Assembly: GCA_030065825.1 (NCBI GenBank)
Contig: JASJCY010000001.1
Coordinates: forward strand, 1 to 64,000
Source of the DNA: Nostocaceae cyanobacterium
GTDB lineage: Bacteria > Cyanobacteriota > Cyanobacteriia > Cyanobacteriales > Nostocaceae
Direction of reading: 5' to 3'
DNA: 64,000 nt
Below are positions 26,748-34,254 of this stretch, piece after piece. Positions within the stretch are counted from its first letter, which is position 1. Each line of letters begins with the position of its first letter. The position numbers and the translations under genes are program-made. The notes beneath the pieces are model-generated. The model searched no databases and was not told the origin of the DNA. It worked only from the letters and a program-made list of their open reading frames with translations.

Positions 26748-28148
26748 TTACAGGCGATTATTTACCCAATTATCATGTGGTGCAAGATATGAGCCATCTA
26801 ATTGTCTAAATCCTTCAGGAGTCAGTTCAGTTATTAAAACCAGATCCGAGGCTTGAGTTCGCCCTTTAGTTAAATCAATCCTAACGCCACCGAGATCAAA
26901 TTTAGACACAGCAATCTGCTTTAAGAAATTCTCACGATTAATTTTACCTGGTATTTCTTGGAGAATTTTTAGGGTCATTTTGCCAACAATATAGCCTTCT
27001 AAGAAAACATTATTAAATTGATCACTCTTGACCTTCGATTCCGCTTCTTTGACACGATAACTCTTGAGCTTCGATTTCGCTTCTTTGACAATAGGCAGAT
27101 CGGACTTCGACTTCAATAGTGGTACTACTTGGGTCATGATCACTTTGTCTTTGATACCATATTCTTCTAAGTCTAATTTTAATTCTTGAGCATCAGCAAA
27201 GGATAGGGATGAAATAAGCCAATTGTTTCCTTCATCTTGAGCTAATTTGATAAATCGTGCAATATTGCTAAAAGTCCCCGCTGTTACCACTAATTTACAG
27301 TTTATTCCTCTTGTTTTTTCCCATTGTTTCAAGGAGTCATAGCCTGGTTTCACATAGGGGGTATTACGCTTATATAATCCCACTGGTGCAAGTATTGTTT
27401 TGCCCTTCTTTTCCTTCTTTTTATGGTCTAAAAACTGGTCATAGAAGCCCACAATCTCCTCGTCTGCCCCTACTTTTTTTAAACTCTCCCTTAAACCTTC
27501 TAATCCTGACATACCATAGCTATCATCTTGAACATAAGCACAGATTTCACTGGGTTTTATACCTTTCTTTAAAGCCATCTTGACCACCATTTCTATTTCT
27601 TGTGTGTAACTGGCTCGGTAATTGATAATTAGCTCAGAAGACTTAGAAGAGTCTCGCAACAGTTGCGCTCCCGTTAAGAAACCCACCGCTGGAACCTGTT
27701 TTTTCTTCAAGATAGGTAATGTCACTTTGGCTGTTGGTGTACCAACATTACCAATCATCAATAAAATCCCCGAATCAATTAATTTTTTTGTCTTTTGACT
27801 GGCAACTGGTGGTTCATAATAGTCGTTTTCAAAAATTATCTCAATTTTTTTTCCCTTGACCAATTGACCATTTAAAGCGACTTTCAACCCTAATTTTAGG
27901 TTATTTCCTAGAGCTTCTTCCTGTCCTCTCAACGCCAGTATAGACCCCAGTCGGATGGTTCGTTGGGTAACGCCTTCTTCCATGACCTCCGAGGTTCCTG
28001 TTGTGCAGCCATTCACCAATATCCAGCCAAAGCTGAGAACAAAACATCTCATCAAAGACAACTTAAGAGAATTACGAATTAGACTTTTGATTTGTCTGGC
28101 TCTGAGGCTCCCTTCTTGACTGGTTTTTTTTTCTTTTTCTCTCGACAT
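26748..28148 (-). CDS. Substrate-binding lipoprotein (Leu/Ile/Val-binding type I fold)
   Basis: A periplasmic-binding protein of the Peripla_BP_6 type: TIRLGSILALRGQEEALGNNLKLGLKVALNGQL, GILLMIGNVGTPTAKVTLPILKKKQVPAVGF, EICAYVQDDSYGMSGLEGLRESL and a C-terminal IDLTKGRTQASDLVLITEL. A lipobox VNGC follows a short hydrophobic stretch (MRCFVLSFGWIL). ATG 28148 gives 466 residues; ATG 28052 starts right at the signal-peptide-like segment, and the sequence upstream of it is an IS remnant, so 28052 may be the older or true start. No permease or ATPase genes are nearby, which argues for a sensing role with the next gene. Confidence 0.78.
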   Translation of the reverse strand: MSREKEKKTSQEGSLRARQIKSLIRNSLKLSLMRCFVLSFGWILVNGCTTGTSEVMEEGVTQRTIRLGSILALRGQEEALGNNLKLGLKVALNGQLVKGKKIEIIFENDYYEPPVASQKTKKLIDSGILLMIGNVGTPTAKVTLPILKKKQVPAVGFLTGAQLLRDSSKSSELIINYRASYTQEIEMVVKMALKKGIKPSEICAYVQDDSYGMSGLEGLRESLKKVGADEEIVGFYDQFLDHKKKEKKGKTILAPVGLYKRNTPYVKPGYDSLKQWEKTRGINCKLVVTAGTFSNIARFIKLAQDEGNNWLISSLSFADAQELKLDLEEYGIKDKVIMTQVVPLLKSKSDLPIVKEAKSKLKSYRVKEAESKVKSDQFNNVFLEGYIVGKMTLKILQEIPGKINRENFLKQIAVSKFDLGGVRIDLTKGRTQASDLVLITELTPEGFRQLDGSYLAPHDNWVNNRL

Positions 28149-28530
28149 ATTTTTGTATTCCTTTACCTTTAATCTGCTGACATTGAATAGTGGAATAACT
28201 GTAAGCAAAAGCTATTAATAAAACCAGAGAAATCAAGCGTTTATCTTCAACATTGGTGTCTGATAAATTATAACCACTCTTCTTGAAATATCTAAACATT
28301 TATTCTATATCAAACCTTTGTTTATAGGCAAAAATAACAGACTCTAGGCTTTCCAGCTTTCTTAAGATAAACCATCCTTGTTTGGATGCGACTCCGTTGA
28401 TTTTACGTTTCCACTTACAGGCAACATTAAAACTAAAAAAAACACGAGTCTTTGTGACTTTAATTCCTTTGATAAAATAATAAAACCCAGGTACTAATCC
28501 CAGATTATTTAGCTTAATTTCCTTCGGGAG
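28083..28530 (-). pseudogene. IS4-family transposase remnant
   Basis: The minus strand encodes GIKVTKTRVFFSFNVACKWKRK, GWFILRKLESLESVIFAYKQRFDIE, a TAA stop at 28297-28299, then MFRYFKKSGYNL and LISLVLLIAFAYSYSTIQ. The Y(2)R(3)E(6)K signature of IS4-type transposases is complete except that the codon right after the Glu is now a stop (GAA to TAA is the simplest change). The 5' half and the end after KYVERK are missing. Its 3' end overlaps the possible start of the lipoprotein gene. The region 28531-28808 holds GTTCCCT-type short repeats and no gene. Confidence 0.8.
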
Positions 28531-28808
28531 AGGGAAGAGGGAACGGGCAACAAGCTTGGAGTGAAATTTTTGTCCAAAGGTTTGGTTGCCCGTGAGTTTC
28601 CTCTCCCAAGAGCGCGGGTCTGAGTCCCCCACCTGTTGCCGGCAAGCGTTGATGGAGATTTAAATCCCCCATCACAGGCAGTCCTGTTCCCTATTAAGAA
28701 TTCCCTGTTCCCTTTTAATTAAAATATCTTTTTCTAGCATGAAATTTCACACCCCATATATATAAAGCTTTTCAAGCTATTTCGTCACCCCCTCAGTGAA
28801 ATAATAAA

Positions 28809-28961
28809 TCAACATTTACTTTTAGAACCATCAGGCATAGTAGCACCCCAAAAGTTTGTAAATTTTGACTTAATACCGCTCAAAATAGTCTCTGACAAAT
28901 TAGCATTGGTAAAATTGCTAAAGCTTAAATTAGCATTACTCAGATTAGCATTACCTAAATT
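28809..28961 (-). pseudogene. Pentapeptide-repeat gene, C-terminal fragment
   Basis: The minus strand reads NLGNANLSNANLSFSNFTNANLSETILSG, then FTNFWGATMPDGSKSKC and a stop, the usual end of cyanobacterial pentapeptide proteins. The 5' side is cut exactly at the IS terminus CAGTAGACCC (28962). It is not the missing end of the fusion gene, whose repeats differ. Confidence 0.82.
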
Positions 28962-29651
28962 CAGTAGACCCAAAAGTTATGCATTCGCCAAGAAAATAGT
29001 AGTTTCTGATATATTTTTCCAAAAATTATCAAAAGCTGTTTATTATCAATTAATGATAAGCTGAACTTATGATAACAGGTCTACTACTTGACGTAAAAAC
29101 TCAAGCATTTGTTTGAGGGTAAATAGATAGGAAAAGACTTGTCGAGAACTTCTTTTTAAACGACTAAGATAATGCCATATTAAATAAATCCAAATATTAA
29201 TTATTAAAAATGCTCAAGCTAAAAAGATAAATCGAATTATGAGATTTTTAATAGTTGTTTTAATGAGGGATTAATTTTTCATCCGATAGCTACTTTCAAT
29301 CCCGAATCTCAGACGATAATCATCATGTATTAGGTGCAATGACAATTTAACTTTATGGACTCCATAAACAAAAAACTCTTGCCCATGACCTCGTCTTTTA
29401 CCTTTCTTATACTTACAAATTATCCAAACATGAAAACTAACTTAACCATATTTATCACTGTTTAAAGAGTAAGTCCTGTTTGTAACTACCTCTACCTCGA
29501 ATTAATTGTCTAGTCCCTCCAGATTTACCTCGAATAATAACTGGCATTTCAAAGGGAATATTCAAAGCTAACAACCATTGCTTCTTACTGGTAAATATTA
29601 GTTTTTTAAGTCACTACGAACACAGCGATCGCAGAACTTTTCGCTCTACTC
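28962..29651 (-). mobile_element. Degenerate IS forming the right end of the composite element
   Basis: The left terminus CAGTAGACCCAAAAGTT (28962) and the right terminus at 29651 (inverted GAGTAGAGCGAAAAGTTCTG) bound a 690-bp unit. A transposase remnant covers 29068-29610. The N-terminal half of the transposase is deleted. Confidence 0.72.
29068..29610 (-). pseudogene. DDE transposase remnant (IS4-like)
   Basis: Minus-strand pieces: MPVIIRGKSGGTRQLIRGRGSYKQD, then after a frameshift near 29463 VWIICKYKKGKRRGHGQEFFVYGVHKVKLSLHLIHDDYRLRFGIESSYRMKN, an in-frame stop, and finally LKQMLEFLRQVVDLLS with a stop at 29068. YRLRFGIESSYRMK resembles the YREK region of IS4-type enzymes. At least one frameshift and about three internal stops make it inactive. 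I am not sure of the exact IS family. Confidence 0.75.
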
Positions 29652-29939
29652 ATATTGACTGAGACAACTTGTTATTTTTAACCATCCCAGAAATATTTAA
29701 ATCTTCTACTACTATCTTTGCGTGGTTTTTGCATAAGTAAGTAGTGATTTTATCAAGAGTGTCTTTTCTGAGGTTGGCAACACGAGCCTGTAGTTTGGTA
29801 AGTTTAATTTTTGCTTTATACCTGTTATTACTTCCTTTTTCTTTACGAGCTAACTGTTTAGATAAACGTTGTAATTTAGCTAGTTGTTTTTTGTAGTGTT
29901 TAGGATGATGATAATTCTTTAGGGAGAATGTTAGGAAAC
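29652..29939 (-). pseudogene. tnpB: tnpB middle fragment (IS200/IS605 type)
   Basis: An uninterrupted minus-strand frame of about 95 codons: HHPKHYKKQLAKLQRLSKQLARKEKGSNNRYKAKIKLTKLQARVANLRKDTLDKITTYL, then KIVVEDLNISGMVKNNKLSQSI. The second RuvC motif (VEDLN, with its Glu) is intact. It stops at the ATATT duplication; the rest is at 24274-24517. The 5' part of tnpB is missing and the frame runs into the 216-bp repeats. Confidence 0.88.
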
Positions 29940-30578
29940 GATAATATATTTATGTCATCAAATCTTGATAAAAAAATGGGCAGGGGTATCCACCCAATAC
30001 CCATATTATAGCAGAAATTTGGTATCTGTAAACCCTGAAATCTCGTCGCGCGCCAAATGATAATGGTTATCAAACTCAGTAAATTCGATATGAAAAGACC
30101 ATTTTGAAAATTGCAATTAAATTTTACAGTTAAGCCGTCAGAGGTGTCAGGAAACGATTATATACTTATGTCATTAAATCTTGATAAAAAAATGGGCAGG
30201 AGTACCCACCTAATACCCATATTATAGCAGAAATTCGGTATCTGTAAACCCTGAAATCTCGTCGCGCACCAAATGATAATGGTTATCAAACTCGCTAAAT
30301 TTGATATGAAAAGACGATTTTGAAAATTGTAATTAAATTTTACAGTTAAGCTGTCAGAGGTGTCAGGAAACGATAATATATTTATGTCATCAAATCTTGA
30401 TAAAAAAATGGGCAGGAGTACCCACCTAATACCCATATTATAGCAGAAATTTGGTATCTGTAAACCCTGAAATCTCGTCGCGCGCCAAATGATAATGGTT
30501 ATCAAACTCGCTAAAAATGGCATAAAAAGACGATTTTGAAAATTTTAATAAAATTTTACAATTCAGCCCCGACTTCAC
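29931..30578. repeat. Three 216-bp tandem repeats
   Basis: Copies begin at 29931, 30147 and 30363 (T(T/C)AGGAAACG), a period of exactly 216 bp. They share GTCAT-AAATCTTGATAAAAAA, ATGGGCAGG-GTA-CCACC, AATACCCATATTATAGCAG and CGTCGCGC-CCAAATGATAATGG. Differences are scattered single bases, and copy 3 diverges in its last ~40 bp. Although 216 is divisible by three, neither strand gives a convincing protein. The terminal part (30560-30600) has a CCCGACTTC...GTCGGGG stem. Confidence 0.93.
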
Positions 30579-30599
30579 AGAAGTTGTCGGGGTTGTAAC

Positions 30600-31904
30600 T
30601 CAACTTAAATGCATAAATATAATCTTCAGTAAATCTGCCCTAGTGAATGGTTTACTTAAATACCCCGATACCCCCATAAACCTGGCTTTAACTTGCTCTA
30701 CAATTCCTTTAGTACCAGTAACCATAATAATGGGAGTATGTTTAAACTTAGAATTACTGCGAATCATCCGACATAATTCATAACCGTCAATTCCTGCCAT
30801 GTTCAAATCTACTAATATCAAATCTGGTTGATGACGAATAATGGAAATTGGTGCATGTAATGGTTCGCTAATAGTAATTACAGAAAAAACTTCATCGTCC
30901 AAGAAACGACTAATTTCTCTTAATAATGTAAGACTTTCATCTACAGCCACAATTTTATAATGTTTGCGTCCAGTGGTGGCAGGATTTACATTTTCAGATT
31001 CAGCTTTGGTGTTATACTTTCTCCCATTACCAATTACCCCTTGATTACTACCAACTATAAAGGGATTTTCTGATTGCATAATTAAAGAATTGCTTTCCCC
31101 GTTACTCATTGGTAATTTATCAAAGGGTGGATCTGGTGCATGGAGTACAATTCCCCCATTGATAATGTAAGGGTATATGTTTTTTGCTAACTGGAGTTCA
31201 TCTTGATTTAAAATTACTGCTAAATGGCGTAAACTTAACCCTTTTAACCAGTGAGTCAAATTTTTTTCTGTATCTAACAAGATTTTTTGGGGATTATTTG
31301 TATTCTGAATCCAAAGATATGGACGTTGATAAGGTGAAGAAATTACTGGTGCCATTGACTGCCAAGCTTGTAATCTTTGCTGACAAAAATTGAGAATTTT
31401 TTCTACATCTAAATTACAAATTCTCGTAATATTATCCAGACTATTTGTTAATTCATAACTGCCTTGTTTAATAGCTAAAAATGACTCAATTACCTCTTTA
31501 ACTAATTCTTGAATTAACAACGCTGCTTGTTGATGATTAAGATATTGTTGGTTAATTAACCAACATATAGCCTCATACTCAGGATGCTTGGTAGATTGAG
31601 GTGATGATTGGGCTTCAAACATCACCCGCATTTGCAAGCGAATATCATCAGTTAAGGTGGGAATTTGATGAGATAAGCGACGTAAGTGCCTCTCTAACCT
31701 ATCGAAGGGTGCGACGGAATGACTGGCATAAATTATTTTACCTGAATCTAAATAAATAGACCAAGAAACTGAATTACTCAATGCTTGTAAGCAAGTAGTT
31801 TCATAACAACTCCATAAGTGCCTGAGTACACTCCGGGAAGCTATTTTGGTAAATGTGCCATAATTATTAGTGACTTGGGGAATTGCTGTGGAGATTGGAA
31901 CCAT
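30600..31904 (-). CDS. PatA-like response regulator (PATAN + REC)
   Basis: 434 residues. The N-terminal PATAN/DUF4388-related region (about 20-270) has LSNSVSWSIYLDSGKIIYASHSVAPFDRLERHLRRL, as in PatA and other cyanobacterial PATAN-REC proteins. The C-terminal receiver (about 315-434) has the phosphoacceptor in LILVDLNMAGIDGYELC, the Thr in MVTGT and the Lys in GYLSKPF. The acidic pair at its start reads VDE instead of DD. Such proteins act in phototaxis, motility or heterocyst patterning; which of these applies here is not clear. ATG 31904 is chosen; GTG 31916 is possible. No histidine kinase is nearby. Confidence 0.85.
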   Translation of the reverse strand: MVPISTAIPQVTNNYGTFTKIASRSVLRHLWSCYETTCLQALSNSVSWSIYLDSGKIIYASHSVAPFDRLERHLRRLSHQIPTLTDDIRLQMRVMFEAQSSPQSTKHPEYEAICWLINQQYLNHQQAALLIQELVKEVIESFLAIKQGSYELTNSLDNITRICNLDVEKILNFCQQRLQAWQSMAPVISSPYQRPYLWIQNTNNPQKILLDTEKNLTHWLKGLSLRHLAVILNQDELQLAKNIYPYIINGGIVLHAPDPPFDKLPMSNGESNSLIMQSENPFIVGSNQGVIGNGRKYNTKAESENVNPATTGRKHYKIVAVDESLTLLREISRFLDDEVFSVITISEPLHAPISIIRHQPDLILVDLNMAGIDGYELCRMIRSNSKFKHTPIIMVTGTKGIVEQVKARFMGVSGYLSKPFTRADLLKIIFMHLS

Positions 31905-31916
31905 ATATTGTATCAC

Positions 31917-32697
31917 TAAATCTAATGGTATTTTTTGTCTTGGGAACTCTTAACAGGGAATAGGGAATGGCAAATGGGGAATGCCCTCTGGTAATGGACT
32001 ATAGCAGTTCTAAATCATTTAAATATAAGGGAGGGTCGGTTATTCTAAGCTGGAAGCACTAATGACAAATGAGGGTCATCAACAAAAGTCTCACAACTCA
32101 AAATTAACTATTTTTCTTGCCAATATTTCAGTATTGGAGGATATAAATAACATTAATATGCTTTAATATCAAGATGCTATTGAAAATATTAAATTTTATG
32201 AAAAATATATTGATGAACACAATGACTGTATGCAGAAAGTAGTTTGTGTTGTGATTTTATCCATGAGATTGGTGTTAAAAAGCATTGGAATCCTTTGATT
32301 TTTAAGCTTATTTTAACTACATGAAAACTTTACTAAAATCTGCAAAAATTACGTAATTTTTTGCTGTTATCTGTGCTATATATTATGAAATATCGACCAA
32401 TAGGGCTAATGGATACCCCTTGTAATATTAGCCTCACCTCCAGAAGGGGTGGGGAAGATGCGGCAACTATATAGTAACTAATCAGTCGGACTTGATTATG
32501 AGATATTATTTTCTCAACCAAAACCTAAGTTAAATTTTTTGCTTCCATAAGTAGGTGTTTCAGTAGTACTCAAGCCTTGAGGCGCGAACTAATCTACTAG
32601 CAAACAGCGTACTTATAGTAGCTGCCTGGATTTCAAATATATACTTTGAAGGGAGGGAAATTTAGCTTTGGAGTTAAACATAATATAAATAGTAGTT
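31917..32697. other. Intergenic region, no gene recognised
   Basis: 781 bp, AT-rich. A short open stretch at 32061-32165 (MTNEGHQQKSHNSKL...) and ENIKFYEKYIDEHND at about 32178 look like pieces of a decayed gene, but I cannot identify a parent. An imperfect GGATACCCCTTG/CCAGAAGGGGT stem lies near 32413-32452. Confidence 0.4.
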
Positions 32698-33372
32698 ATG
32701 TTAGATACAGTTCAATTAGATGAAGTAGTTGAATTCGCGGAGAATCCCGAACCGCGTTGTCCTTGTGTATTGTTGCTAGATACTTCTGGTTCGATGCAAG
32801 GAGAGCCTATCGAAGCTTTAAATCAGGGCTTGTTGGGCTTTAAGGATGAATTAGTGAAAAATTCTTTGGCGTCTAGGCGAGTAGAGGTAGCAATAGTTAC
32901 ATTTGATAGTCATATTAACGTGGTACAAGACTTTGTAACTGCCGATCAATTCGAGCCGCCGATATTGACAGCCCAAGGGTTGACAAACATGGGTTCGGCA
33001 ATTCATAAAGCCTTAGATATGATTGGAGAGCGTAAGGCACAGTATCGAGCCAATGGTATTGCTTACTACCGTCCTTGGGTGTTTATGATTACTGATGGTG
33101 AACCCCAAGGGGAATTAGATGATGTAGTCACCGAAGCAGCAAAGCGTTTGCAAACGGATGAAGAAAATAAGCGGGTAGCTTTTTTCTCGGTGGGTGTGGA
33201 GAATGCTAATATGACGCGCTTAAGTCAAATAGGTGTGCGTACTCCCTTAAAGCTGAAGGGATTAAATTTTGTGGAGATGTTTGTGTGGCTCTCAGCTAGT
33301 ATGTCAGCGGTTTCTCATTCCAAGGTAGACGAACAAGTAGCGCTACCACCTATTGGCTGGGGTTCTGTATAA
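32698..33372 (+). CDS. VWA-domain protein, TerY-like (TerY-P triad)
   Basis: 224 residues, a single von Willebrand A domain. The MIDAS motif DTSGSMQG is at about residues 28-35, the metal-binding Thr lies in GLTNMG (about 94), and the Asp in MITDGEPQGE (about 131). It matches TerY-type VWA proteins and is the first gene of a VWA/PP2C/kinase triad, which has been described as the TerY-P phosphorylation module linked to tellurium-resistance-type stress systems. No TerD/TerC gene is in the window. VWA probably recruits partners through bound metal. Confidence 0.9.
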   Translation: MLDTVQLDEVVEFAENPEPRCPCVLLLDTSGSMQGEPIEALNQGLLGFKDELVKNSLASRRVEVAIVTFDSHINVVQDFVTADQFEPPILTAQGLTNMGSAIHKALDMIGERKAQYRANGIAYYRPWVFMITDGEPQGELDDVVTEAAKRLQTDEENKRVAFFSVGVENANMTRLSQIGVRTPLKLKGLNFVEMFVWLSASMSAVSHSKVDEQVALPPIGWGSV

Positions 33373-33433
33373 GGAAGTCACGGATTCAAAAGCCACCTGG
33401 TTCGATACACAGCTAGCTGTGGGACAAAATTCT

Positions 33434-34216
33434 ATGAACATCTCTGAAAAAATACCTGGTTGGCGGGTAGTAGCTGCCTCGGTATGTGGAACAAGTCATA
33501 TCAAAAACTCTCAATTGTGTCAAGATGCCCATCACTGGCAGATATTGCCAGATAATATTTTGGTGGTGGCAGCAGCGGATGGGGCTGGTTCTGCAAGGCT
33601 GGGGAAAGTGGGTGCGATGGTGGCTGTGGAGGTGGCAATTGAAACTATATGCCTAGGAGAAGTTACCCAAAAAACCCTGGCAGAAGATGAGCGGGTGCGA
33701 TCGCTTTTGAGTGAGGCGCTGTTAGCTGCTAAAAAAGCTGTGGAAGAAGAGGCAGTTGCTTGTGGGGCACAACCCCAAGATTTAGCTAGTACGTTAATTA
33801 TTGTCGTAGCTACCCCAGAAATGGCGGGGGTGGCACAAATTGGGGATGGTGTGGCGGTGGCAGGAGATGGTATGGGTAATCTCAGAGCGCTGACTATACC
33901 CGATAATGGTGAATATATTAATCAAACTAATTTTCTCACCTCAGTTGGAGCCTTGGATACAGCACAAGTTAGTTTATGGCGTGAAACTGTTGTTAATGTT
34001 GGTGTCCTCACCGATGGTTTGCAGATGCTAGCTATGAATATGGCTATTGGTGCACCTCATAAACCATTCTTTTTCCCCCTGTTTGACTTTATAGGCAAAG
34101 CAGAGGACAAAACAGCCGCAGGGGAACAGCTAGTAAGATTTTTACGTTCACAAAAGATTACACAACGTACTGATGATGATTTAACCCTCGTCCTGGCAGC
34201 ATTTTGTAGCAGTTAG
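33434..34216 (+). CDS. PP2C-type serine/threonine phosphatase (TerY-P triad)
   Basis: About 260 residues from ATG 33434. An in-frame TTG at 33353 would overlap the VWA gene by 20 bases and add a poorly conserved leader, so it is less likely. PP2C motifs: SQLCQDAHHW, VVAAADGAGSARLG with the metal-binding Asp, ASTLIIVVATPEMAGVAQIGDGVAVAGD, VLTDGLQMLA and DDDLTLVLAAF. It belongs to the PP2C_2 group seen in TerY-P operons and would counter the kinase encoded downstream. Confidence 0.9.
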   Translation: MNISEKIPGWRVVAASVCGTSHIKNSQLCQDAHHWQILPDNILVVAAADGAGSARLGKVGAMVAVEVAIETICLGEVTQKTLAEDERVRSLLSEALLAAKKAVEEEAVACGAQPQDLASTLIIVVATPEMAGVAQIGDGVAVAGDGMGNLRALTIPDNGEYINQTNFLTSVGALDTAQVSLWRETVVNVGVLTDGLQMLAMNMAIGAPHKPFFFPLFDFIGKAEDKTAAGEQLVRFLRSQKITQRTDDDLTLVLAAFCSS

Positions 34217-34254
34217 CGGCGGGTCAAACACTATCCCCATACTGATATTCTCCC

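Larger units (their letters stand above)
24518..29651. mobile_element. 5.1-kb composite element inserted in tnpB
   Basis: The left end CAGTAGACCGAAAAGTTTTG and the right end, read inward, GAGTAGAGCGAAAAGTTCTG are inverted repeats matching at about 24 of 27 positions through a GCGATCGC. The flanks are direct ATATT copies, and the interrupted tnpB halves fit together across it. The left end is a short MITE-like unit (24518-24630) and the right end a degenerate IS (28962-29651) with the same type of terminus. Between them lie two genes transcribed leftward, an IS4-like transposase remnant and a pentapeptide-repeat gene fragment. This is the layout of a composite transposon, now immobile because no intact transposase is left. 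Confidence 0.75.

Noticed and set aside
28962-29087. A short 126-bp MITE from CAGTAGACC to GGTCTACT
   Set aside because: The right part GGTCTACTACTTGACG is the transposase sequence LRQVVDLL read in reverse, so the match to the terminus is probably chance; the IS more likely extends to 29651.
30158-30523. 121-codon minus-strand frame in the 216-bp repeats
   Set aside because: It is a by-product of a repeat unit divisible by three; it has no ribosome site, and copy 1 does not keep it in a useful form.
29931-30578. CRISPR array from repeated 216-bp units
   Set aside because: Repeats are far too long and there are no short repeats alternating with unique spacers, nor cas genes nearby.
32061-32165. 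Small gene MTNEGHQQKS...
   Set aside because: Only about 34 codons, no ribosome site and no conserved pattern; treated as possible decayed sequence.
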